A stretch of DNA of 64,000 nt from Pseudomonas asiatica (GCF_040214835.1 NZ_CP157874.1:5234501-5298500); one strand, 5' to 3'; positions 1 through 7,931 are shown, counted from the first letter of the stretch. Translations and numbers: made by a program. The notes: generated by a model from the sequence alone, not told the origin.

Positions 1-1
1 C

Positions 2-793
2 CACCCCGCCGAAATCGGCTTCTACCGCTGGCTGCTGGCCGCGCTGTTGTTCACCCCGTTCCTGCTGCCCGCCGTGTGGCGCAATCGCGCGGCCATTCGC
101 CCGCACCTGGGCAAGGTTTTCGTGCTGGGCATGCTGGGCATGGCGCTGTACCAGAGCCTGGCCTACTTCGCCGCCGGCATCACCAGCGCCACCAACATGG
201 GCATCATCCTCTCGCTGATGCCACTGATGTCTCTGGCACTGTCCATCGCCTGGCTGGGCCAGCGCCTGAGCTACGGCGCCCTGCTGGGCGCGCTGGTGTC
301 ATTTTTCGGCGTGCTTGAAGTGGTCAGCGCCGGCCACCCCGCCAGCCTGTTGCAACAAGGCCTGAACAGCGGCGACCTGCTGATGCTGGTGGCCACACTG
401 GCCTACGCGCTGTACAGCTTCCTGCTGAAGAAATGGCAGCTGCGCCTGCCGCCGATGCAGCTGCTGTACCTGCAGGTGCTGGTAGCCATCGTCGTGCTGC
501 TGCCGCTGTTCGTGCTGTCGGACAAGACTGGCCTGAACAGCCGCAACATCGGCCTGGTGCTGTACGCCTGCGTGCTGGCCTCGATGATCGCGCCCCTGGT
601 ATGGATGCAGGCCGTGCACCGCCTGGGGCCCAGCCGCACCACGCTGTTCTTCAACCTGCTGCCGCTGGTCACGGCACTGATCGCCGCCGTGATGCTCGAC
701 GAGCAGCTGGCCCGCTATCACCTGGTCGGCGGCCTGCTGACCCTGGCGGGCGTGGTGCTGGCCGAGCGCTGGACCACACCGATCCGTCGTTAG
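2..793 (+). CDS. EamA/DMT-family transporter, 5' end missing
   Basis: Inner-membrane exporter-like protein of the drug/metabolite transporter superfamily. The reading frame is already open at base 2, and the first visible residues (GFYRWLLAALL) look like the end of a first transmembrane helix, so the true start lies left of the window. About 263 residues are visible. Repeated hydrophobic helices and two similar halves fit a ten-helix EamA fold, with the second EamA repeat beginning near the segment GDLLMLVATLAYALYSFLLKKW. The substrate cannot be told from sequence. The stop TAG at 791-793 overlaps the stop of the convergent lipase gene, so no untranslated space separates them. Confidence 0.88.
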   Translation, partial: HPAEIGFYRWLLAALLFTPFLLPAVWRNRAAIRPHLGKVFVLGMLGMALYQSLAYFAAGITSATNMGIILSLMPLMSLALSIAWLGQRLSYGALLGALVSFFGVLEVVSAGHPASLLQQGLNSGDLLMLVATLAYALYSFLLKKWQLRLPPMQLLYLQVLVAIVVLLPLFVLSDKTGLNSRNIGLVLYACVLASMIAPLVWMQAVHRLGPSRTTLFFNLLPLVTALIAAVMLDEQLARYHLVGGLLTLAGVVLAERWTTPIRR

Positions 794-1680
794 AGCCCTG
801 CCGCCTTGAGCCGGGCGGCATGTTCGGTGAACAGTCGCACCGGTTCGGCACCCTTGCCCACCGCACCAAGCGACTGGTTGACGATATCCAGGTGGTCGAG
901 CGGGTAATCGTCGCCGATCACCTGCCCCAGGTGCGAACTGAAGCGCCCGACCATACCGTCGCAATGGCCCTTTTCCTTGACGAAACTGCGCGCGAACAGG
1001 CGGCAGAAGTGGCTGCTGCCGTCGAAACGGTTGCGCCGCTGGTCGGTCAGGCCGGGCTGCAAGGTGCCTGACCAGGAGTAATAGCGCACGCCATCGACCT
1101 CATAGGCCCCTTCCCCACCCCAGGTGTCTGGCAACCCCTGTGGATAAGCCTGGTTGAACAGCGCCACCCCGGCGCTGGTCAACGACTGGTGCGAGGCGTG
1201 TACATCCACCGGCAGCGGGTCGCGGCGCCAGCCGGTTTCCAGCCACACCAGCAGCACGGCCAAGCCATGCAGCACAGCCTTCAGGATGCGCCCCTGCGGG
1301 GAATCGCCCGGTGCCGTACGCTCCAGGTAGTCGGCCAGTTCCGAGCCATGGTTGGGCCCCGCCACCGAGGTGACCGAAGCCACCCGACCGGGCCGCCTGG
1401 CAGCCGCGTAGCGCGCGCTCAGGGCACCCTGGCTGTGGCCGATGAGGTTGACCTTTTCCGCTCCGGTGCGCAGGCAGATGTCTTCGATGATGGCCAGCAA
1501 CTGCTCGCCGCGCACCTCGCTGGAATGCAGTGGCGAAACCTGCACCGGGAACACCTGCGCCCCGCCCTTGCGCAGGGCCGGCACGATGCCGAACCAGTAG
1601 GGGTAGAGCACTACCCGGACAAAACCGAGCATGCCCGGCACCAGCACCAACGGGTATCGCGTGGCCAATTCCTGCTGCAT
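790..1680 (-). CDS. Triacylglycerol lipase, family I.1-like, no signal peptide
   Basis: Alpha/beta-hydrolase of the Pseudomonas lipase family, 296 residues, predicted to hydrolyse acylglycerols or similar esters. The nucleophile elbow GHSQG is at residues 81-85 (Ser83), followed by the family block SVAGPNHGSELAD. Near the C terminus the block DGMVGRFSSHLGQ and the motif DYPLDHLD supply the probable catalytic Asp and His. The usual oxyanion-hole segment HG(L/F)xG reads PGMLG near residues 15-19, replacing the common His by Pro. The start at 1680 has a purine-rich AAAGGGG upstream; an in-frame ATG at 1737 is an alternative. Neither start gives a secretion signal and no foldase gene is nearby, which suggests a cytoplasmic enzyme. 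It is divergent from osmE. Confidence 0.85.
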   Translation of the reverse strand: MQQELATRYPLVLVPGMLGFVRVVLYPYWFGIVPALRKGGAQVFPVQVSPLHSSEVRGEQLLAIIEDICLRTGAEKVNLIGHSQGALSARYAAARRPGRVASVTSVAGPNHGSELADYLERTAPGDSPQGRILKAVLHGLAVLLVWLETGWRRDPLPVDVHASHQSLTSAGVALFNQAYPQGLPDTWGGEGAYEVDGVRYYSWSGTLQPGLTDQRRNRFDGSSHFCRLFARSFVKEKGHCDGMVGRFSSHLGQVIGDDYPLDHLDIVNQSLGAVGKGAEPVRLFTEHAARLKAAGL

Positions 1681-1744
1681 TGCCCCAGCCCCTTTCCGTG
1701 GACGACCGGCCAACACTACAGCGGCCTTGATGACCATCGCAATC

Positions 1745-1772
1745 GAACTCCCGGCGCGCGCTGCGGTTCCAA
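1745..1772 (+). promoter_or_regulatory. Candidate AlgU/sigma-22 promoter of osmE
   Basis: GAACTC (1745-1750), a 17-base spacer and TCCAA (1768-1772) match the extracytoplasmic-stress promoter pattern GAACTT-N16/17-TCnnA. The site lies about 30 bases before the osmE start, the right distance for a short leader. Assignment to AlgU is inference; it agrees with the osmotic or envelope-stress role of OsmE. Confidence 0.5.
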
Positions 1773-1803
1773 ACCACACATACCCTTTGCAAGGAGCGGG
1801 ACC

Positions 1804-2145
1804 ATGTACAAGCAGACCCTGGCAATCCTTCTGGCAAGCGCCACCCTCGCCGCCTGCGGCAGCCGCCCGGAAAACCCGGTGGACTACGTCACCTACCGCG
1901 ACGAGCCGCTGGTCAAGCAGGTGGAAAAAGGCATGACCATGCAGAAAGTCATCGCCATCGGCGGCAGCCCGTCCAACGTGATCGACCTCCCCCATGGCGG
2001 CACCTGCAACGACTACATCCTCAACCACGATGGCCACCAGCAGCCCTACTACGTGCGCTTCGACGCCACCGGCCATGTCGACGCCAAGGGCTTCAAGACT
2101 TGCAAACAACGCGAAGAAGACAGCGACGCCGTCCACGGCGCCTGA
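1804..2145 (+). CDS. osmE: Osmotically inducible lipoprotein OsmE
   Basis: Small envelope lipoprotein of 113 residues in the SmpA/OmlA-like OsmE family, induced by osmotic stress in enterobacteria; its molecular role is not settled. A short signal peptide ends in the lipobox LAAC with Cys18 as lipidation site. The mature part has the family pattern: a GM..(Q)KV helix, a GxPS turn, the GTCNDYIL strand and the FDATGHVDAKGFKTC C terminus, with a Cys in each of the last two blocks. AAGGAG lies a few bases before ATG 1804. An AlgU-like promoter precedes it. Its end is 48 bases from the next gene, so co-transcription with the ferritin-like gene is possible. Confidence 0.9.
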   Translation: MYKQTLAILLASATLAACGSRPENPVDYVTYRDEPLVKQVEKGMTMQKVIAIGGSPSNVIDLPHGGTCNDYILNHDGHQQPYYVRFDATGHVDAKGFKTCKQREEDSDAVHGA

Positions 2146-2193
2146 GCCTTCCAGGCCATATCCATGACCACCCTGATGTTCCAGGAGATGAAC

Positions 2194-2724
2194 ATGAATG
2201 CGACTGAACTGACCGATGTGAAAACCCTGCGCGAACGTGCCCGCCAGCATGTCGAGCAAGGTGCGGTGACCGAGGGTTACGATGCTGATCGCCAACAGAT
2301 CCTGCGCCTGCTCAATGATTCACTGGCCACCGAACTGGTCTGCGTGCTGCGCTACAAGCGTCACTACTTCATGGCCAGCGGCATCAAGGCCAGCGTGGCT
2401 GCCGATGAATTCCTCGAGCATGCCAACCAGGAAGCCGAGCACGCCGACAAGCTTGCCGAACGGATCGTGCAGTTGGGTGGAGAGCCGGATTTCAACCCGG
2501 ACAACCTGAGCAAGCGGTCTCATGCCCAATATGTGGCGGGCACTTCATTGAAGGAGATGGTGCTGGAAGACCTGGTGGCGGAGCGGATCGCCATCGATAG
2601 CTATCGCGAGATCATTCGGTACATTGGGGATAAAGATCCGACTACGCGGCGGATTTTTGAAGACATCCTCGCGCAGGAAGAAGAGCACGCGGACGATATG
2701 TCCGACCTGTTGCAAGGCTTGTGA
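2194..2724 (+). CDS. Ferritin-like (bacterioferritin/Dps-type) protein
   Basis: Four-helix-bundle di-iron protein of about 176 residues. Metal-ligand spacing of the ferritin-like fold is visible: Glu in LATELVCVLRYKRHYF, the pair E..H in EFLEHANQEAEHADKL, Glu in LVAERIAIDSYREII and a final EEEH in ILAQEEEHADDM. It probably stores iron or protects against peroxide in the cytoplasm. I chose ATG 2194 because AGGAG stands seven bases before it; ATGs at 2164 and 2188 would add up to ten residues that lack similarity. It follows osmE closely, which suggests joint stress control. A REP pair starts just after the stop. Confidence 0.82.
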   Translation: MNATELTDVKTLRERARQHVEQGAVTEGYDADRQQILRLLNDSLATELVCVLRYKRHYFMASGIKASVAADEFLEHANQEAEHADKLAERIVQLGGEPDFNPDNLSKRSHAQYVAGTSLKEMVLEDLVAERIAIDSYREIIRYIGDKDPTTRRIFEDILAQEEEHADDMSDLLQGL

Positions 2725-2730
2725 TTGCTG

Positions 2731-2850
2731 GGGGCGCTTTGCGCCCCATCGCGACACAAGGCCGCTCCTACAGAGGGATCGCGTCTCGGCAGATTTGCGC
2801 GATTCCCTGTAGGAGCGGCCTTGTGTCGCGATGGGCTGCGAAGCGGCCCC
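2731..2850. repeat. REP pair, type B (tail to tail)
   Basis: Two copies in inverted orientation of the type B REP core GTAGGAGCGGCCTTGTGTCG, each ending in a GC-rich hairpin such as GGGGCGCtttGCGCCCC. It fills the gap between the convergent ferritin-like and asmA genes. Confidence 0.9.
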
Positions 2851-2853
2851 CTG

Positions 2854-4920
2854 CTATTTCCTCTCTTTTACCACCGCCGGCGCCTTGCCCGCCTTCATCT
2901 GCTGCAACAGCGGCGTGCACTGGTTGGGATCATCCCCGCTGCTAGGCGCAATCAGCGCCAGCAACCCCGCCGCCGGCCCGGCCACCACACCCAACGCCAC
3001 CATCCCCGCCCCGCGCAACGCCAGCGGCACCGCCTGCACCCCGGCACTGGGCTTGGCGAACGGCCCGCGCACATACAGCGGCGAGCGCAGCGAGAACAGC
3101 CGCAGCCCTTTCGATTCAGGAGTAATTTTCAGGTCCAGCTGCTCCGTGGCGAAATTGGCCGTGCCGTTGATGTAGATGATCGCGTTCTCGGTATCGAAGA
3201 TGAACAGGCGCGTGGTCGCCAGGCCATCCTTGATGCCCACGTCAGCCGCTGCACAGTTGATCTTCACATCCTCATCACCAAACAGCTTGCCGACCACATA
3301 GTTGCCCACGTTCAACCCGGCAATCTCCATCAGGCTGCGGCTGATGGCGCCATCGTTGATCAACATGCGCAGGTCGCCATTGGCCGTGCCCAGCAAGGCG
3401 GCTACCGAGTTGCCCCGGCCGGCGATATCGGCATCGCCATTCAACTCACCGAAGCTGGTCTGCATCGGCGCAAAGGATGGGAACAACTGCTTGAGCTTGA
3501 AGCCCCGCGCCGTCAGCCGGGCACGCCCCTGCAACGGCACGTTGCGGCCATCCAGGCGGATTCTGGAAGCGAGGTTGCCGCCAGCCACGCCAAAACGCAG
3601 GGGCTCCAGGCGCAGCAGGCCGTCCTCCAGTATCACGTGGGCCGACAGGTCGTTGAACGGCAGTTGTGCGCTGTGCACGATGCGCTTGCCGGCGAAGGTG
3701 ACGTCGGCGTCCATCGTGCGCCAGCGCTCGGTGCGGAACTCTTCCACCGGCAGCACCTTGCCCGCCGGCTGTTTGCTGGCACCCCCGCGGGCCTTCTGCT
3801 CGGCGTTGGAGTCGGCGCCGATCAGCGGCGCCAGGTCCTTGAACAGCAACTGGTTGGACACCAGGTTGCCGGACAGCTTGGGCCGTGGCTGGCTGGCAAC
3901 GAAGGCCAGGTCGCCGTGGATATCGCTGTCACCGATCTTGCCGTTGAAACCTTGGTAGTTGAAGGTCGCCCCTTGCGCCGCGTGCAGGTTGGCGCTGAGG
4001 TGGCCGTCGGTGGAATAGGCCGGGGTGTCGGGCAGGGTTACGCCGGTCAGCGGGTAGAGGTTGCCCAGGCTGGCCCCGGACAGGCGCAGGCGCAGGTCGA
4101 GGGCGCCGAGGTTGCGCGGGTCGGTCAGGGTGCCGGCGAGTACCACATGGGTGTCGGCGATGTGCACGTCAGCCTGCAGCGGGAACGGCTGGCTGGCGTC
4201 CTGCAGGGCCAGCAGGCCGCCGATCTTGCCGGTGCCGGACACTGGCTGGCCTTTGTAGCGGCCCTGGGCCTTGAGCCCGAAGGCGTAGTCCTGCGCGGCA
4301 CCGGCCTTCTCGGCGCTGGCCTTGCCGACGATGTCGCTGAACGGGACAGGCTTGCCCAGCGGGTCGATCTGCACCTTCATGCTGGTTTTCAGGGTTTGGT
4401 CATCGAAGCTGACATTGCCCTGGTCGAAGCCGATGGCGCCAATGTCCAGCTGCCATTTGGAAGGCTCTGCGTTTTCATCCTTGGGGCCGAAGTCGAAGAT
4501 CCAGTTGGCGCGGCCATCGGCCAGGCGGGTGAGGCTGGCTGTGGGCTTGGTCAGGTCGATGCGCGGGATGCTGATCTGCTGGAACAGCAGCGGCAGCGGC
4601 GCCAGGCGGAACGCCACGCGCTCCAGGCCGACCATCTTCGGTTCCTTGAGCCACTCGGGGTTGCCCAGGGTCAGGTCTTCGGCAATGAAGTGCGGCCAGG
4701 GCACCCAGGCACGCCAGCCCCCCTCTTCTGGTTCGGTGCGCCAGTCCACGGCAAGGTTGCCATTGATCGCGAAGGGCCGCTGCAGGGCCTCGGATACTTT
4801 CTCGTTGAGCAGGGGCTTGACGCGGTTCCAGTCGAAGGTGGCGATCACCACCACCAGGATCGCCAGCAGGGTCAGCAGGCTGGTGAAGGTCCAGAGGAGG
4901 ATTCTGGCGGGACGCGTCAT
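2854..4920 (-). CDS. AsmA-family protein
   Basis: Large inner-membrane-anchored protein of 688 residues belonging to the AsmA/YhdP/TamB-like group, which is linked to lipid transport and outer-membrane assembly. One N-terminal transmembrane helix (about residues 7-29) is followed by a typical AsmA N-terminal region (residues 30-180, with DWNRVKPLLNEKVSEALQRPF) and a long beta-rich periplasmic body. The C-terminal AsmA core block contains GNGDLRM-like and TRLFIFDTENAIIYINGTA-like strands. ATG 4920 has AAGGAG seven bases upstream; longer frames from 5100 lack a ribosome-binding site. It is read alone and divergently from the tandem-repeat gene. I do not assign a specific symbol because Pseudomonas has several paralogues. 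Confidence 0.87.
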   Translation of the reverse strand: MTRPARILLWTFTSLLTLLAILVVVIATFDWNRVKPLLNEKVSEALQRPFAINGNLAVDWRTEPEEGGWRAWVPWPHFIAEDLTLGNPEWLKEPKMVGLERVAFRLAPLPLLFQQISIPRIDLTKPTASLTRLADGRANWIFDFGPKDENAEPSKWQLDIGAIGFDQGNVSFDDQTLKTSMKVQIDPLGKPVPFSDIVGKASAEKAGAAQDYAFGLKAQGRYKGQPVSGTGKIGGLLALQDASQPFPLQADVHIADTHVVLAGTLTDPRNLGALDLRLRLSGASLGNLYPLTGVTLPDTPAYSTDGHLSANLHAAQGATFNYQGFNGKIGDSDIHGDLAFVASQPRPKLSGNLVSNQLLFKDLAPLIGADSNAEQKARGGASKQPAGKVLPVEEFRTERWRTMDADVTFAGKRIVHSAQLPFNDLSAHVILEDGLLRLEPLRFGVAGGNLASRIRLDGRNVPLQGRARLTARGFKLKQLFPSFAPMQTSFGELNGDADIAGRGNSVAALLGTANGDLRMLINDGAISRSLMEIAGLNVGNYVVGKLFGDEDVKINCAAADVGIKDGLATTRLFIFDTENAIIYINGTANFATEQLDLKITPESKGLRLFSLRSPLYVRGPFAKPSAGVQAVPLALRGAGMVALGVVAGPAAGLLALIAPSSGDDPNQCTPLLQQMKAGKAPAVVKERK

Positions 4921-4988
4921 TGCGTGATTCTCCTTGCGGTATGGCACAGAACAGGTGCAGCGGTGGCACTCAATATCTCGGACTGATG

Positions 4989-5005
4989 AAAACCCGTGGG
5001 GTTTT
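4989..5005. other. Short AT-flanked hairpin upstream of asmA
   Basis: AAAACCC (4989-4995), loop GTG and GGGTTTT (4999-5005) form a 7-bp stem in the 340-base gap between asmA and the tandem-repeat gene. It could act as an attenuator in the asmA leader or be incidental. No other clear element is seen in this gap. Confidence 0.35.
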
Positions 5006-5261
5006 ATCGATGGCGCCATGATAGCGAAGTTTTTCCTGGCCTTTTGCTCAGCAATTCGTCGCGCCAGACCATACGTGTTACCCGCAAACATCGCCATCAA
5101 ATTGCCACCCTCCGGCCTGGAAAGTGCTTTCTAGAGCAGCTTGCAACCTCTATCAATACGGTCGATTGTTACCATTACCCGTATGAACTTCTCTCTGGCG
5201 TTACCCGGCGTAGCATTGGCTCCGTACCCACTTTCCAGCCCCCGAGAGGAGCACCGAAATC

Positions 5262-5804
5262 ATGAAACGCCATCTGCTGACCCTGACCCTGTCCATCCTG
5301 GCCGCCAACGCTTTTGCCCTGCCGGCCGACGAGCAACACCTGACCGCCGAATCGCGCTCCAGCGCTGCCGAAATCGCCCAGCCGCTGAAAACCGTTGCCG
5401 AAGGTGGTGCTGATCGCCTGATCGAACGTAGTGGCCGTGTTGCCGAAGGTGGTTCCGATCGCCTGATCGAACGTAGTGGCCGCGTCGCCGAAGGTGGCTC
5501 CGATCGCCTGATCGAACGTAGTGGCCGTGTTGCCGAAGGTGGCTCCGATCGCCTGATCGAACGTAGTGGCCGCGTTGCCGAAGGTGGTTCCGATCGCCTG
5601 ATCGAACGTAGTGGCCGCGTTGCCGAAGGTGGCTCGGATCGCCTGATCGAACGTAGTGGCCGTGTTGCCGAAGGTGGTTCCGATCGCCTGATCGAACGTA
5701 GTGGCCGTGTTGCCGAAGGCGGCTCGGATCGCCTGATCGAACGTAGTGGCCGTGTTGCCGAAGGTGGCTCCGATCGCCTGGTTGAACTCAGCCGTGTGAG
5801 CTGA
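5262..5804 (+). CDS. Secreted protein of nine tandem 15-residue repeats
   Basis: Unknown function, 180 residues. A signal peptide (residues 1-19, ending ANAFA) and a 25-residue linker precede nine tandem units. The consensus unit is VAEGGSDRLIERSGR: unit 1 has Ala for Ser, units 2-8 are identical in protein, and unit 9 decays to VAEGGSDRLVELSRVS at the stop. The unit has three acidic and three basic residues and one hydrophobic LI pair. The DNA units differ only at a few synonymous positions, a sign of recent expansion or homogenisation; any change in copy number keeps frame. A GAGGAG stands before ATG 5262. It is followed by a clear terminator, so it is probably a one-gene unit. No enzyme motif is seen; a surface, adhesive or repeat-solenoid structure is only a guess. 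Confidence 0.8.
   Translation: MKRHLLTLTLSILAANAFALPADEQHLTAESRSSAAEIAQPLKTVAEGGADRLIERSGRVAEGGSDRLIERSGRVAEGGSDRLIERSGRVAEGGSDRLIERSGRVAEGGSDRLIERSGRVAEGGSDRLIERSGRVAEGGSDRLIERSGRVAEGGSDRLIERSGRVAEGGSDRLVELSRVS
5394..5798 (+). repeat. 45-bp coding tandem repeat, nine units
   Basis: Nine head-to-tail 45-bp units inside the secreted-protein gene. The first eight (5394-5753) are nearly identical; differences are third-position changes such as GTT/GTC, GGT/GGC and TCC/TCG. The ninth is divergent at its 3' end. Confidence 0.95.
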
Positions 5805-5855
5805 TCACCATGGCCGAAAAGAACAACCTCTGTCACAACGCTTGCTACCCTCCAG

Positions 5856-5886
5856 GCCCGGTCCATTGACCGGGCTTTGTTTTTTT
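5856..5886 (+). terminator. Rho-independent terminator after the tandem-repeat gene
   Basis: Perfect 8-bp stem GCCCGGTC (5856-5863) / GACCGGGC (5868-5875) with loop CATT, followed by TTTGTTTTTTT. It lies about 50 bases after the repeat-protein stop and 40 before the next gene. Confidence 0.9.
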
Positions 5887-5926
5887 AACTAGAGTGCCCA
5901 GCCTTACCGCCACAGAAGCCCGCACC

Positions 5927-6559
5927 ATGCTGCCGCGCGCCGAACAGAAGCTACAGACCCGCCAGGCCCTGCTCGATGCCGCCTGCCAGCTCATGGAGAG
6001 TGGCCGTGGTTTCGGCAGTATCAGCCTGCGCGAAGTGGCGAAGACAGCCGGCATCGTACCCACCGGCTTCTACCGGCATTTTTCCGACATGGACGCCCTG
6101 GGCCTGGCCCTGGTTGCCGAGGTCGACACTACCTTCCGCCAGACCATCCGCCTGGTGCGCCAGAACGAATTCGAACTGGGCGGCATCACCGACGCATCGG
6201 TGCGCATCTTCCTCGACGTGGTCGCCGCCCACCGTGCGCAGTTCCTGTTCCTCGCCCGTGAGCAGTACGGCGGTTCGCAGGCCGTACGCCAAGCCATTGC
6301 CCGCCTGCGCCAGGACATCAGCGACGACCTGGCCACCGACCTGGCGCGGATGAAGCGCTGGCAGCACCTGGATAGCGCCGCGCTGGCGGTGATGGCCGAC
6401 CTGGTGGTGAAAACCGTGTTCGCCACCCTGCCAGAGCTTATCGACAGCCCCGAAGCGGGTTATCCACAGGCGTTGACGCCGCAGGAAAAGATCACCCAGC
6501 AGTTGCGCTTCATCTTCGTGGGGGCGCGGCATTGGCAGGGGCTTGGCAACCCGAGCTGA
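5927..6559 (+). CDS. TetR-family regulator, FabR/DesT-like
   Basis: DNA-binding repressor-like protein of about 210 residues. The N-terminal helix-turn-helix (residues about 10-55) reads SLREVAKTAGIVPTGFYRHF, closely resembling FabR and DesT, which control unsaturated fatty acid genes in response to acyl-CoA or acyl-ACP composition. The next segment DMDALGLALVAEV also fits that subgroup. The C-terminal ligand domain is alpha-helical. No desaturase or fab gene adjoins it, so its target is elsewhere or autogenous; function by analogy only. ATG 5927 is chosen; an upstream GTG at 5894 falls next to the terminator T-run. No strong ribosome-binding site is visible. Confidence 0.82.
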   Translation: MLPRAEQKLQTRQALLDAACQLMESGRGFGSISLREVAKTAGIVPTGFYRHFSDMDALGLALVAEVDTTFRQTIRLVRQNEFELGGITDASVRIFLDVVAAHRAQFLFLAREQYGGSQAVRQAIARLRQDISDDLATDLARMKRWQHLDSAALAVMADLVVKTVFATLPELIDSPEAGYPQALTPQEKITQQLRFIFVGARHWQGLGNPS

Positions 6560-6568
6560 TCGGTAGCC

Positions 6569-6674
6569 TGTGCCGGCCTCTTCGCGGGCATGCCCGCTCC
6601 CACAGGTACCCCGCATTGCTCGAACCTTGTGGTGATCCTGTGGGAGCGGGCGTGCCCGCGAAGAGGCCGGCACA
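6569..6674. repeat. REP pair, type A
   Basis: Inverted pair of the P. putida-type REP with core CCTGTGGGAGCGGG and the hairpin GCGGGCATGCCCGC, ending in GAAGAGGCCGGCACA. It lies between the TetR gene and the epimerase-like gene. Confidence 0.9.
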
Positions 6675-6735
6675 GACTACCCACAACCCCAGTTCTGCTA
6701 CCATGGCGCCCTGCCCGACAGCGACGAGCGCCGAA

Positions 6736-7833
6736 ATGTCCGACCCCCGCCCCACCCTGCCCGAACTGGCCCGCTTCAACCAGCACTTCGCCGAACGCAT
6801 CGTGCCGTTGTGGCAAGGCCCGGGCTGGAACGCCGACATGGCCCTGCCCTACGAGGCACTGGACGCCCAGCACCAGCCATTGCCGGTGCAGCGCTACCGG
6901 GCCATGGCCTGCGCGCGTCAGCTGTACCTGTTCAGCAGCCGCATCGGGCAACCGGGCGCAGCCGAGCGTGCGGCCGCCTTGTTCCGCTCGCTGCAGAAGC
7001 ACTTCCACGACGCCGAACACGGCGGCTGGTTCTACAGCATCGACGCCCAGGGCAAACCGCTGGATCGGCGCAAGGACCTCTACACCCACGCCTTCATCGT
7101 CTTCGCCTGTGCACATTACTGGGGCAAGGTGCGTGAAAACCTGGTGGAGTCCACGCTGAACGCCGCGATGGACATCATCGACCAGCAGTTCGCCCGCGAC
7201 GATGGCCTGTACGAAGCCAGCCTCGCTGAAGACTGGGCCGACCTCGGCAGCGGCCCGCTGCAGAACCCGCAGATGCACCTGGCCGAAGCCTTCCTGCAGG
7301 TGCTGGCGGTGCGTGACGACGAGCATGCCCAGCAGTCGTTGCTGCACCTGTGCGAGGCGCTGCAGGAACACTTCATCGACCCCGCCCACGGCCTGATGCT
7401 GGAAAAGCCACGCGGCACTGTGGATAACTGGTTCGAGCCAGGGCACCAGTTCGAGTGGTTCTACCTGCTGCATACCTCGCCACTGCTGCGTGATACGCCG
7501 CTGCATGCGTCCATCGACCGGGCTTTCGGCTACGCCGAGCAGTACGGTGTGAAGGACACCGCGGTACTGGCGATGCTGGATGTGGATGGCCAGGTGCTCG
7601 ACGCCACCCAGCGGATCTGGGCGCAGGCGGAATACCTGCGGGCGCTGGTGTTGCGGACAGGGGGCGAGGCGAAGCTGGCCGGGCAGTTGCAGGCGCTGGA
7701 AGCGCGGTTCCTGCGTGAGGCGGGCTGGTATGAGTGCCGGGATGGGCAAGGTAGTGTCAGCCGGCATGATATGCCTTCTACTACGCCCTATCATTTGGCG
7801 ACTTGCCTGGAAGGGTTGCAGCGCCTGAGCTGA
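6736..7833 (+). CDS. AGE-family (N-acylglucosamine 2-epimerase-like) sugar isomerase
   Basis: Cytoplasmic protein of 365 residues with the (alpha/alpha)6-barrel of the AGE family, whose members epimerise or isomerise free sugars such as N-acetylglucosamine or mannose. Family segments seen are HGGWFYSIDAQGKPLDRRKDLYTHAFIVFA near residues 95-125, NPQMHLAEAFL in the middle and the catalytic-region EPGHQFEWFYLL. The His residues of HAF, MHL and GHQFEW match the expected active-site histidines. Substrate is uncertain; mannose or glucose isomerase-like activity is possible. ATG 6736 (MSDPRP) is preferred; an in-frame ATG at 6703 sits next to promoter-like sequence. It is flanked by REP pairs on both sides, so it is monocistronic. 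Confidence 0.83.
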   Translation: MSDPRPTLPELARFNQHFAERIVPLWQGPGWNADMALPYEALDAQHQPLPVQRYRAMACARQLYLFSSRIGQPGAAERAAALFRSLQKHFHDAEHGGWFYSIDAQGKPLDRRKDLYTHAFIVFACAHYWGKVRENLVESTLNAAMDIIDQQFARDDGLYEASLAEDWADLGSGPLQNPQMHLAEAFLQVLAVRDDEHAQQSLLHLCEALQEHFIDPAHGLMLEKPRGTVDNWFEPGHQFEWFYLLHTSPLLRDTPLHASIDRAFGYAEQYGVKDTAVLAMLDVDGQVLDATQRIWAQAEYLRALVLRTGGEAKLAGQLQALEARFLREAGWYECRDGQGSVSRHDMPSTTPYHLATCLEGLQRLS

Positions 7834-7925
7834 CGCATTCGCGGGTGAACCCGCTCCCACAGGGATAGCGCCTGCTCCGAAACCGGTGCAGTACCTGTGG
7901 GAGCGGGTTTACCCGCGAAAAGGCC
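7834..7925. repeat. REP pair, type A
   Basis: Inverted type A pair (GCGGGTGAACCCGC and GCGGGTTTACCCGC hairpins) directly after the epimerase-like stop and before the converging dehydrogenase gene. Confidence 0.9.
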
Positions 7926-7931
7926 CTCGGA

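Noticed and set aside
790..2295. Longer 501-codon form of the lipase frame starting inside the ferritin-like gene
   Set aside because: The extra N-terminal part runs antisense through osmE and the ferritin-like gene and has no similarity; the start at 1680 fits the family.
2725..4986. Long open frame on the plus strand opposite asmA (over 700 codons)
   Set aside because: It has repetitive basic and histidine-rich composition typical of antisense frames in GC-rich genes, no ribosome-binding site and no domain; asmA on the other strand explains the region.
5394..5798. Regular short repeats that could suggest a CRISPR array
   Set aside because: The units are contiguous with no spacers, all in frame and coding; this is a tandem coding repeat.
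5810..5869. 19-codon frame between the tandem-repeat gene and the TetR gene
   Set aside because: No ribosome-binding site, and its 3' half overlaps the terminator stem.
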